Shown here: positions 20,594-32,500 of the stretch, one piece after another
How positions within the stretch are numbered: the first letter of the stretch is position 1
Layout: the number at the start of each line of letters is the position of its first letter
Assembly (NCBI GenBank): GCA_907165135.1
Contig: OU015567.1
Coordinates: 6,577,001 to 6,641,000 of the forward strand
Length of the DNA stretch: 64,000 bases
Source: Oikopleura dioica
Lineage: Eukaryota; Chordata; Appendicularia; Copelata; Oikopleuridae
Direction: 5' to 3'
Made by a program: the position numbers and the translations under genes
The notes under the pieces: generated by a model
The model's input: only the letters and a program-made list of their open reading frames with translations
Databases searched by the model: none
What the model was told of the DNA's origin: nothing

Positions 20594-22546
20594 ATGAAGA
20601 TTCCTCCTCTCATACCACTCTTTCTCGCAGCTGCAAGTGCACAAGGATACAATTACTACGACTATTCCGTCGATAGCTACGAGTACGATCTTGTCTCGGA
20701 TTACACTCTTGCTGGGGATTCAAGCTGGGATGTTCCACCTAGGATCGAGATTCAAAAAACAAACATTGTTTATGAAATGTTAACAGATATTTTTGATCAT
20801 GCGAAAGGGGTGATAACTCGAATAATTATTGGGACAGAGCTTGGAATAGAGAATTTAAAAGAACGAAGGAATTGGTTGTCGATGCTAGGGGGGACATAAC
20901 GACTCCTACTAAACCGTAATGATATTGATTCAGTGAAGATATTTGATTGGTTTTAGTCAAGTGCCTAAATCTTCGTCAACTTTAAAAACTTCTACGAATA
21001 TAAAAGCATCAACAACAAAGATTCCAACGACGACTTCTATTCCTACCACAACAACGACAACAACGGAGAGCACAGCAACTACAACAAGAACAACTACAAC
21101 GACAACTACGACGACCACAACCACCACATCCACGACGACCACGACTACGAACTCGACAACTACTACGACGACGACATCCACGACGACGACGACGACCACC
21201 ACCACATCCACCACGACAACTAGGATGGCCAAGACAGCCACGACAACCACGAGAACCACGAGAACAACATCAAGAAACACGACAACGACAACAACAACCA
21301 CAGTGAGCATAACAACTAGGTCACCGTTTTCTATTGAAATCAGCCCGAAAGTCCGCACCGACGAAAAAGTCGATCTGGAAGTCCCAGAGCTCCTTTACCG
21401 ATCTTCAAACACATCGAAGACATAGAAGACTCCTCCTTGGATTCCTCAGAAATCGAGCTTCCAATTTGCCCTTCAAGACCGCAGCAAGTCCAAAGATGCG
21501 GGCGACGACGAACTGAGCAACCGACACTTCGCGAAATCGAGATCGTAATTGACGATCTTGCTTACCACTTCGAAGATGTTCGAGATTCTCAACACTTTTT
21601 CCTGGAAGCAGCACAAAGTGAGTCGAACTTCGGCGAGTGGTCTCCTCAAATCTGGCCTGTGACTAAAGAGCAGTTTCTAAGAACGAAAGATCCAAGAATC
21701 AAAGGTACCGACGACCAATTGAATTTTGTAATAAGATGATCGCTAGATTCGTCAGGTGTTTCCGAAATAATAGGAAGACCTTGGTCAGACGTTACTTATG
21801 ACGAACTGCGGGAGCCTACGAACAGTGGGATATGCTTTTACCTCCTCTTACAATCGATTTCATGCTTCCCTATCCGCCACTCAACGGATCATCAAAATCT
21901 AATTTTGTCTAAAATTGGCTATCGCGATTTAGACACGATATTTATTCGCAATGAAACCTGCAACTATCCAAAGAAAATCCTTTTTCTCCTGGACACGTCC
22001 GCCTCCGTGAATGAGCATTTTTACGAAATGAAGATGCTCCTCAAAACCCTAAGCGATTATGTTTATGACTCTGATTGGAGCGTTAGAACTTTCTCAAGAA
22101 CAACGAGAAAGTACTGGCGACCTAAAGACATAATTGCGATTGAAAATGACAACTCAGTGACAGATATTCATTCTGCCGTTGATCCAATAATTGAAGAAGA
22201 CTTTCAATTGGATTCGGATGATCAAGGACGGGATTAACTTCATCAGGGTTTCATGATTACGAATTATTTGATCCTCATCGACTAAAAAATCCTGAAATAA
22301 GCGATGATCATCATCTCCGACGGCCACTTTTCGGACAAAACTCGAGCTTACTTATCAGCACGAAAACTCAAAAAGAGTCTACCTAGTCTTCAAATCCTCG
22401 CGATTGGGTTAGGACATCACATCGACAAGGAAGCTAAGTCTCGATTGGAATGGTTCACTGGCGATGCTTTGTCAATTTTCACAACGAAAACTGATGATGA
22501 ACGCGAATCAGCTTCGTCGACCATCGGTACATTCCGATGTCATTAA
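20594..22546 (+). CDS. Secreted YDY/Thr-rich mucin/vWA protein, array copy 1 (lacks last exon)
   Basis: Exons: 20594-20874, 20957-21704, 21747-22226, 22302-22546. A signal peptide (MKIPPLIPLFLAAASAQG) leads into a Tyr/Asp-rich segment (YNYYDYSVDSYEYD). A roughly 100-residue Thr-rich mucin-type block follows (heavy O-glycosylation expected), then a linker with CPSRPQQ. A von Willebrand A domain comes last, with the MIDAS start FLLDTSAS and IIISDGHFSD. The intron 22227-22301 fits the frame only as GA-AG. The A run at 21364-21368 has five A; six are needed to keep the linker in frame, so this copy is frameshifted as read. The final Cys-rich exon is missing and the frame ends IGTFRCH. It may be a structural mucin of the larvacean house or a mucus protein (inference). 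Confidence 0.75.
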
Positions 22547-22848
22547 ATTCCAAAAATAATTAAATGCTGCAATTCTTCTGCATAATAATTGACCGTCCAT
22601 TTGCTCGGTCAGCAGAGTTTTCCCTCTGACGCAGCAGTAAAGTACAGTAGATTCGCTGCAAATACAGTAAACAAACAAGCAGATCCAATTCAAAGGTACC
22701 TCTCGACCAAATGAACAAGTGAAATTCTTCTGCCTGAGCGACAATGTTTACTTCTTTGCGAAGAGAAGAGCTTCATTCTGTTTTCCTGTTTTTTACCAAC
22801 ATCAAATCATCAAATGCATTTTTCATAATTTTTTTAATAAACGAGAAA

Positions 22849-24802
22849 ATGAAGATTCCTCCTCTTATATCACTCTTTCTCGCAGCAGCAAGTGCGCAAG
22901 GATACAACTATTACGACTATTCCGTCGATAGCTACGAATACGATCTTGTCTCCGATTACACTCTTGATGGGGATTCAAGCTGGGATGTTCCATCTAGGAT
23001 CGAGATTCAAAAGACCCACATTGTTTATGAAATGTTTACAGATATTTTTGATCATGCGAAAGGGGTGATAACTCGAATAATTATTGGGACAGAGCTTGGA
23101 ATAGAGAATTTAAAAGAACGAAGGAATTGGTTGTCGATGCTAGGGGGGACATAACGACTCCTACTAAACCGTAATGATATTGATTCAGTGAAGATATTTG
23201 ATTGGTTTTAGTCAAGTGCCTAAATCTTCGTCAACTTTAAAAACTTCTACGAATATAAAAGCATCAACAACAAAGATTCCAACGACGACTTCTATTCCTA
23301 CCACAACAACGACAACAACGGAGAGCACAGCAACTACAACAAGAACAACTACAACGACAACTACGACGACCACAACCACCACATCCACGACGACCACGAC
23401 TACGAACTCGACAACTACTACGACGACGACATCCACGACGACGACGACGACCACCACCACATCCACCACGACAACTAGGATGGCCAAGACAGCCACGACA
23501 ACCACGAGAACCACGAGAACAACATCAAGAAACACGACAACGACAACAACAACCACAGTGAGCATAACAACTAGGTCACCGTTTTCTATTGAAATCAGCC
23601 CGAAAGTCCGCACCGACGAAAAAAGTCGATCTGGAAGTCCCAGAGCTCCTTTACCGATCTTCAAACACATCGAAGACATAGAAGACTCCTCCTTGGATTC
23701 CTCAGAAATCGAGCTTCCAATTTGCCCTTCAAGACCGCAGCAAGTCCAAAGATGCGGGCGACGACGAACTGAGCAACCGACACTTCGCGAAATCGAGATC
23801 GTAATTGACGATCTTGCTTACCACTTCGAAGATGTTCGAGATTCTCAACACTTTTTCCTGGAAGCAGCACAAAGTGAGTCGAACTTCGGCGAGTGGTCTC
23901 CTCAAATCTGGCCTGTGACTAAAGAGCAGTTTCTAAGAACGAAAGATCCAAGAATCAAAGGTACCGACGACCAATTGAATTTTGTAATAAGATGATCGCT
24001 AGATTCGTCAGGTGTTTCCGAAATAATAGGAAGACCTTGGTCAGACGTTACTTATGACGAACTGCGGGAGCCTACGAACAGTGGGATATGCTTTTACCTC
24101 CTCTTACAATCGATTTCATGCTTCCCTATCCGCCACTCAACGGATCATCAAAATCTAATTTTGTCTAAAATTGGCTATCGCGATTTAGACACGATATTTA
24201 TTCGCAATGAAACCTGCAACTATCCAAAGAAAATCCTTTTTCTCCTGGACACGTCCGCCTCCGTGAATGAGCATTTTTACGAAATGAAGATGCTCCTCAA
24301 AACCCTAAGCGATTATGTTTATGACTCTGATTGGAGCGTTAGAACTTTCTCAAGAACAACGAGAAAGTACTGGCGACCTAAAGACATAATTGCGATTGAA
24401 AATGACAACTCAGTGACAGATATTCATTCTGCCGTTGATCCAATAATTGAAGAAGACTTTCAATTGGATTCGGATGATCAAGGACGGGATTAACTTCATC
24501 AGGGTTTCATGATTACGAATTATTTGATCCTCATCGACTAAAAAATCCTGAAATAAGCGATGATCATCATCTCCGACGGCCACTTTTCGGACAAAACTCG
24601 AGCTTACTTATCAGCACGAAAACTCAAAAAGAGTCTACCTAGTCTTCAAATCCTCGCGATTGGGTTAGGACATCACATCGACAAGGAAGCTAAGTCTCGA
24701 TTGGAATGGTTCACTGGCGATGCTTTGTCAATTTTCACAACGAAAACTGATGATGAACGCGAATCAGCTTCGTCGACCATCGGTACATTCCGATGTCATT
24801 AA
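22849..24802 (+). CDS. Secreted YDY/Thr-rich mucin/vWA protein, array copy 2 (lacks last exon)
   Basis: It has the same exon plan as copy 1, at 22849-23129, 23212-23960, 24003-24482 and 24558-24802 (approximate borders). This copy has six A in the linker run, so the mucin block, the CPSRPQQ linker and the vWA part are in one frame; it is one of two copies with an open 265-codon second exon. As in copies 1 and 3, the terminal Cys-rich exon is absent and the frame closes with a seven-residue tail. Its promoter is nearly identical to that of copies 3 and 4. Confidence 0.8.
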
Positions 24803-25108
24803 ATTCCAAAAATAATTAAATGCTGCAATTCTTCTGCATAATAATTGACCGTCCATTTGCTCGGTCAGCAGAGTTTTCCCTCTGACGCAGCAGTAAAGTA
24901 CAGTAGATTCGCTGCAAATACAGTAAACAAACAAGCAGATCCAATTCAAAGGTACCTCTCGACCAAATGAACAAGTGAAATTCTTCTGCCTGAGCGACAA
25001 TGTTTACTTCTTTGCGAAGAGAAGAGCTTCATTCTGTTTTCCTGTTTTTTACCAACATCAAATCATCAAATGCATTTTTCATAATTTTTTTTTTTAATAA
25101 ACGAGAAA

Positions 25109-27061
25109 ATGAAGATTCCTCCTCTTATATCACTCTTTCTCGCAGCAGCAAGTGCGCAAGGATACAACTATTACGACTATTCCGTCGATAGCTACGAATA
25201 CGATCTTGTCTCCGATTACACTCTTGATGGGGATTCAAGCTGGGATGTTCCATCTAGGATCGAGATTCAAAAGACCCACATTGTTTATGAAATGTTTACA
25301 GATATTTTTGATCATGCGAAAGGGGTGATAACTCGAATAATTATTGGGACAGAGCTTGGAATAGAGAATTTAAAAGAACGAAGGAATTGGTTGTCGATGC
25401 TAGGGGGGACATAACGACTCCTACTAAACCGTAATGATATTGATTCAGTGAAGATATTTGATTGGTTTTAGTCAAGTGCCTAAATCTTCGTCAACTTTAA
25501 AAACTTCTACGAATATAAAAGCATCAACAACAAAGATTCCAACGACGACTTCTATTCCTACCACAACAACGACAACAACGGAGAGCACAGCAACTACAAC
25601 AAGAACAACTACAACGACAACTACGACGACCACAACCACCACATCCACGACGACCACGACTACGAACTCGACAACTACTACGACGACGACATCCACGACG
25701 ACGACGACGACCACCACCACATCCACCACGACAACTAGGATGGCCAAGACAGCCACGACAACCACGAGAACCACGAGAACAACATCAAGAAACACGACAA
25801 CGACAACAACAACCACAGTGAGCATAACAACTAGGTCACCGTTTTCTATTGAAATCAGCCCGAAAGTCCGCACCGACGAAAAAAGTCGATCTGGAAGTCC
25901 CAGAGCTCCTTTACCGATCTTCAAACACATCGAAGACATAGAAGACTCCTCCTTGGATTCCTCAGAAATCGAGCTTCCAATTTGCCCTTCAAGACCGCAG
26001 CAAGTCCAAAGATGCGGGCGACGACGAACTGAGCAACCGACACTTCGCGAAATCGAGATCGTAATTGACGATCTTGCTTACCACTTCGAAGATGTTCGAG
26101 ATTCTCAACACTTTTTCCTGGAAGCAGCACAAAGTGAGTCGAACTTCGGCGAGTGGTCTCCTCAAATCTGGCCTGTGACTAAAGAGCAGTTTCTAAGAAC
26201 GAAAGATCCAAGAATCAAAGGTACCGACGACCAATTGAATTTTGTAATAAGATGATCGCTAGATTCGTCAGGTGTTTCCGAAATAATAGGAAGACCTTGG
26301 TCAGACGTTACTTATGACGAACTGCGGGAGCCTACGAACAGTGGGATATGCTTTTACCTCCTCTTACAATCGATTTCATGCTTCCCTATCCGCCACTCAA
26401 CGGATCATCAAAATCTAATTTTGTCTAAAATTGGCTATCGCGATTTAGACACGATATTTATTCGCAATGAAACCTGCAACTATCCAAAGAAAATCCTTTT
26501 TCTCCTGGACACGTCCGCCTCCGTGAATGAGCATTTTTACGAAATGAAGATGCTCCTCAAAACCCTAAGCGATTATGTTTATGACTCTGATTGGAGCGTT
26601 AGAACTTTCTCAAGAACAACGAGAAAGTACTGGCGACCTAAAGACATAATTGCGATTGAAAATGACAACTCAGTGACAGATATTCATTCTGCCGTTGATC
26701 CAATAATTGAAGAAGACTTTCAATTGGATTCGGATGATCAAGGACGGGATTAACTTCATCAGGGTTTCATGATTACGAATTATTTGATCCTCATCGACTA
26801 AAAAATCCTGAAATAAGCGATGATCATCATCTCCGACGGCCACTTTTCGGACAAAACTCGAGCTTACTTATCAGCACGAAAACTCAAAAGAGTCTACCTA
26901 GTCTTCAAATCCTCGCGATTGGGTTAGGACATCACATCGACAAGGAAGCTAAGTCTCGATTGGAATGGTTCACTGGCGATGCTTTGTCAATTTTCACAAC
27001 GAAAACTGATGATGAACGCGAATCAGCTTCGTCGACCATCGGTACATTCCGATGTCATTAA
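25109..27061 (+). CDS. Secreted YDY/Thr-rich mucin/vWA protein, array copy 3 (lacks last exon; frameshift in vWA)
   Basis: It is nearly identical to copy 2, including the six-A linker run. In the last exon the stretch CTCAAAAGAGTC (about 26883) has four A where the other copies have five. This breaks the frame between the SDGHFSD strand and the helix that follows. This copy is therefore broken within the vWA domain as read, or the assembly is wrong here. The last Cys-rich exon is absent. Confidence 0.75.
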
Positions 27062-27367
27062 ATTCCAAAAATAATTAAATGCTGCAATTCTTCTGCATAA
27101 TAATTGACCGTCCATTTGCTCGGTCAGCAGAGTTTTCCCTCTGACGCAGCAGTAAAGTACAGTAGATTCGCTGCAAATACAGTAAACAAACAAGCAGATC
27201 CAATTCAAAGGTACCTCTCGACCAAATGAACAAGTGAAATTCTTCTGCCTGAGCGACAATGTTTACTTCTTTGCGAAGAGAAGAGCTTCATTCTGTTTTC
27301 CTGTTTTTTACCAACATCAAATCATCAAATGCATTTTTCATAATTTTTTTTTTTAATAAACGAGAAA

Positions 27368-29528
27368 ATGAAGATTCCTCCTCTTATATCACTCTTTCTC
27401 GCAGCAGCAAGTGCGCAAGGATACAACTATTACGACTATTCCGTCGATAGCTACGAATACGATCTTGTCTCCGATTACACTCTTGATGGGGATTCAAGCT
27501 GGGATGTTCCATCTAGGATCGAGATTCAAAAGACCCACATTGTTTATGAAATGTTTACAGATATTTTTGATCATGCGAAAGGGGTGATAACTCGAATAAT
27601 TATTGGGACAGAGCTTGGAATAGAGAATTTAAAAGAACGAAGGAATTGGTTGTCGATGCTAGGGGGGACATAACGACTCCTACTAAACCGTAATGATATT
27701 GATTCAGTGAAGATATTTGATTGGTTTTAGTCAAGTGCCTAAATCTTCGTCAACTTTAAAAACTTCTACGAATATAAAAGCATCAACAACAAAGATTCCA
27801 ACGACGACTTCTATTCCTACCACAACAACGACAACAACGGAGAGCACAGCAACTACAACAAGAACAACTACAACGACAACTACGACGACCACAACCACCA
27901 CATCCACGACGACCACGACTACGAACTCGACAACTACTACGACGACGACATCCACGACGACGACGACGACCACCACCACATCCACCACGACAACTAGGAT
28001 GGCCAAGACAGCCACGACAACCACGAGAACCACGAGAACAACATCAAGAAACACGACAACGACAACAACAACCACAGTGAGCATAACAACTAGGTCACCG
28101 TTTTCTATTGAAATCAGCCCGAAAGTCCGCACCGACGAAAAAGTCGATCTGGAAGTCCCAGAGCTCCTTTACCGATCTTCAAACACATCGAAGACATAGA
28201 AGACTCCTCCTTGGATTCCTCAGAAATCGAGCTTCCAATTTGCCCTTCAAGACCGCAGCAAGTCCAAAGATGCGGGCGACGACGAACTGAGCAACCGACA
28301 CTTCGCGAAATCGAGATCGTAATTGACGATCTTGCTTACCACTTCGAAGATGTTCGAGATTCTCAACACTTTTTCCTGGAAGCAGCACAAAGTGAGTCGA
28401 ACTTCGGCGAGTGGTCTCCTCAAATCTGGCCTGTGACTAAAGAGCAGTTTCTAAGAACGAAAGATCCAAGAATCAAAGGTACCGACGACCAATTGAATTT
28501 TGTAATAAGATGATCGCTAGATTCGTCAGGTGTTTCCGAAATAATAGGAAGACCTTGGTCAGACGTTACTTATGACGAACTGCGGGAGCCTACGAACAGT
28601 GGGATATGCTTTTACCTCCTCTTACAATCGATTTCATGCTTCCCTATCCGCCACTCAACGGATCATCAAAATCTAATTTTGTCTAAAATTGGCTATCGCG
28701 ATTTAGACACGATATTTATTCGCAATGAAACCTGCAACTATCCAAAGAAAATCCTTTTTCTCCTGGACACGTCCGCCTCCGTGAATGAGCATTTTTACGA
28801 AATGAAGATGCTCCTCAAAACCCTAAGCGATTATGTTTATGACTCTGATTGGAGCGTTAGAACTTTCTCAAGAACAACGAGAAAGTACTGGCGACCTAAA
28901 GACATAATTGCGATTGAAAATGACAACTCAGTGACAGATATTCATTCTGCCGTTGATCCAATAATTGAAGAAGACTTTCAATTGGATTCGGATGATCAAG
29001 GACGGGATTAACTTCATCAGGGTTTCATGATTACGAATTATTTGATCCTCATCGACTAAAAAATCCTGAAATAAGCGATGATCATCATCTCCGACGGCCA
29101 CTTTTCGGACAAAACTCGAGCTTACTTATCAGCACGAAAACTCAAAAAGAGTCTACCTAGTCTTCAAATCCTCGCGATTGGGTTAGGACATCACATCGAC
29201 AAGGAAGCTAAGTCTCGATTGGAATGGTTCACTGGCGATGCTTTGTCAATTTTCACAACGAAAACTGATGATGAACGCGAATCAGCTTCGTCGACCATCG
29301 GTACTAGACTCTGACTCCTCTTTCTTGAACTAAGGTCATCGTTTTTTAGCTGGAGAAGTTTTGAATCAAATTTGCAAGCGCCAAAAAGTTCGCCCTTCTG
29401 AAAGAAGACGAGGAAGAAGATATTCAAGTCAATGCCCACCCAGTTCAACTTGCATTGGCTGGTCAGACGGATGGTGCTCTTGCAACGAATATTTCAAGGC
29501 TTTCTATGGAGAGTGTATCCCTTGCTAG
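27368..29528 (+). CDS. Secreted YDY/Thr-rich mucin/vWA protein, array copy 4, with terminal Cys-rich exon
   Basis: This copy alone continues after ...ACCATCG|GTACTAG through a 48-nt intron ending TTTTTTAG. The last exon begins GEVLNQICKRQ, completes the vWA C-terminal helix, and adds a basic stretch (RPSERRRGRRYSS). It ends with a six-Cys tail (CPPSSTCIGWSDGWCSC, then CIPC) at TAG 29528. That tail could mediate cross-linking. The linker A run has five A (28138-28142), so the frame slips between mucin and linker as in copy 1. It is probably the ancestral gene of the array. Its stop is only 34 bp from the stop of the convergent gene on the minus strand. Confidence 0.8.
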
Positions 29529-29562
29529 TGCAATTAATAAATTGACAAAACCGGTGAGTTTA

Positions 29563-32500
29563 TTATTGAATACATAAAACAGAGCTAGTCTGTGCATTGA
29601 CATGTCGAGTATCATACGCGCCAGCAACAGTGGCGTCTTTATCCGAAGCTCTTTTCCGCAGAAAAATTCCATCGCAGACAGCGCTTGAAGAAATATGCTC
29701 GCTGCATCTTTTTGTGGTTGTCAAAATAGGTTTTGCCAGCTAGTAGCGGATTTTCGAACCTCTTTCCTGAACCAAGTGAGCGCGACTTCATGAGTTTTAT
29801 CGCAAAGTTTTCCGCCAATCTCTTTCCCGTTTTTCGTGTACTCCTTCATCGTCCAGCCGGAAATTAAAAGAGACGTAATCGTATTCACCGGTCTTTCATC
29901 CACATCAACAAAATCGACGGATCCATCGTAGAGAAACAAATGGTAGTATGGAAAAATGTTTCGGTAAAACTGCCGAAATATGGTGAGCTTATTTTCTGAT
30001 TAATATTTCGGTAACAGCCGAAACTTTTTTCACTTTTTTTCCATTTTTTGAGCAAAAATTACTCGAGATTTTTGAGCTGAAGAGTTGATAACTTATCAAT
30101 GATAAGGGAAATTTATTCAATGCACATACCAGCGCCAATCAAGATGAGAATGGAAAACCTGCCGAAACTTTATTGCTCAAAAGACATCAGTTTCTGATTT
30201 TTATTTCGGTTCGTACCGAAATATTTTTCCTAAAAGCAAGTCTTATATGTATAATTCTTTCGGCTGCCTGCCGAAATATTTATCACATTTGACCCCTTGA
30301 AAGTGATTTATATTTCGGTCGCTTTTACCGAAACATTCTTCCATACTACGAAACAAATGGTCTGAGAAAGGAAAGTCTGCGGTCAAATTCGTCGCGTTGA
30401 TTTTGACTAGCGGGCATGGATAGTTCGAGTTCTTTTGGAAGTAGAGCTTTAGTTTGCCAGATGTTTCGTTGTACATGTCATTTTGGCACAAATAGACTCT
30501 TGGAAAAATATCACGTGCGTCGAAATTCAGCAAGCATTTGTCTTTGTGATTGATGACATAAGCTAAAAAACATAATTACTAATAATCAATTTAACACTGG
30601 GAGTCCCACCTAAGTAACCGTCCGATTTGACCCTTTCTCCAAGCAAACGTTCGATCAAAACTCGTCCAGGTTTTTCTGCTCTCGTAAAAATCGCAGTGTC
30701 CGGGGAGACGAATGCGTCGATCCAGAACATCATCGACGTTCGTTCATCAAAAGCACTTGGATTTTCGATGATGGCAAATCCTTCAGGAGGAAGTCTTTTC
30801 AAAAAATCAACATCAGATCAGGCTAACCCATATCTTGATTTTTCGAGCTTTCCTCATATTCAAGCTTTCGCAAATCTCGCGGGCGTTCGTAAAAGTCGAT
30901 GCCATGTTGATGAACAATTTCGCATCGTAGAGATGATTTCTGATTGCAACCTTGCTGGTTTTGGCAGCCTGTGTAGAAAGCCTGAGTCAGGCTCACGAAA
31001 CGCGGCTTTGTCAAATTCCATTTAGGCAAAGCGGGGGCGGCTAGCGTGACTCAGGTTTTCTACACAGGTTGCCGAGACCAGGCATATAAATTTCGTTCGA
31101 AAACCCAAAGCGAACGCGAAGCGAAAGCGAAAAATTTTTCCAGCCAAAAAGCGAAGCGAAAGCGAAGCGAACGCTTATCTTGCACAGCGAAGCGAAAGCG
31201 AATTCGCCAAGCGAAAAATTCGCCAAAAGCGAAAAATTTGCCAAAAGCGAAAAATTCGCCAAAAGCGAAAATTCGCCAAGACTGAAAATTCGCCAAGAGT
31301 GAAAATTCGCCAAAAGCGAGAATTCGCCGAAAGCGAAAATTCGCCAAAAGCGAAAATTCGCCGAAAGCGAAATTTCGCCGAAATTGAAAGATATTGAAAG
31401 AAATTTGAATAAAACTTCGACCCATTTTTCTTATTTAATATAATAATTATGACACAGTTTTGGAACACCAAGAAGCTGAGCTTTCATTTGAGCCGTTTCC
31501 CGCCACTCAAAAATTCGATTGAAGAGATCTAGTTCCGATTTCGGAACTTCCGGTCCTATGAATGCCTTGACCCCTTGATATGGGATACCCGTCCAAATGA
31601 AAGCTTCTGGGCTTTCTAAAACCGAGAATTTTTGAAGGCCCAGGCTCTGGCAGTCATTTTGAGCTCTAGAAAAGTAGGGCGGGGGTGGGGTATCTGGGGA
31701 GCTAGAGGCTCTTCAAGTTAGGGAACTCGACCAACATTGAGTACTTTTTCCCAAAAAGTAGACGATTTGAATTCTTTTAATCGACGTTTATTCATTCATA
31801 AGTGTTTAAGATGTCGTTTGGGGTCAACTGAGGTCACTCTAGGTCAAGAATAATTGAAAATTCAGAAAACTCTAATAAGTGACCCGACCTGACCTCACAT
31901 GACCCAAAATGACAACTTCAACATTTTTAAATGAATTAAAATCGACAAAAAGACTTTTTGGAAAAAAGTACTCAATTTTCGCCGAGTTCTCCGACTTCAA
32001 GAGCCCCTAGCTCCCAAGATACCCCATCCCCTCCATACTTTTCTAGAGCTCAAAATGACAGCCAGAGCCTGGGCTAAAATCGAGTATAGGTGGGAGCCCC
32101 TAAAAGTCTTAGCCTTCAAAAATTCCCATTTCCGAAGTTGGCCAGATTTTGGGACTTCGGAGCTGGGGTTGGTAAAAAATGGTGGAAATGGTGGGTGAGT
32201 GGTGGTGGGCAACCCACCCACCACCTCAAGTCTCAAAAATCTGAAATGGTGGGAAGTGGTGGGAAAGATTTTTCGGCCAAACTTTTTTGGCGAAATCTTT
32301 CAAAAAGATCAGTTCTCTATCTAAAATGACTTACCTCTTAAGGTCTACTACCTAGGTAGACTACTTCGTTTTCCTTCTGTTGGTTAAAAATGACCGAAGA
32401 ATCGGTGTAATCAACTCCTATTCTATAAATTTTGGGGTCAAAAAACGCTTACGAAAAAAATCCACCACCCACCCACCATTCACCCACCACCACTACCTTA

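Larger units (their letters stand above)
20275..29300 (+). repeat. Tandem array of four 2.26-kb gene-containing units
   Basis: The start codons lie at 20594, 22849, 25109 and 27368, giving periods of 2255, 2260 and 2259 bp. Units 2-4 are nearly identical. The promoter part of unit 1 (about 20275-20590) is more diverged. Units 1-3 end with ...ATCGGTAC followed by ATTCCGATGTCATTAAATTCC, where unit 4 runs into its terminal intron and last exon. Small differences include T-run lengths before the ATG and A-run lengths in the coding part. Confidence 0.97.

Noticed and set aside
20957-28132. Long minus-strand frames of 133-155 codons, almost all Val, across each Thr-rich block
   Set aside because: They are the complement of ACN (Thr) codons and have no independent start context; they are shadows of the mucin exon.
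30627-31025. 132-codon plus-strand frame
   Set aside because: Antisense to the FAIIENPSAFDERTSMMFW exon and the flanking element; no start context.
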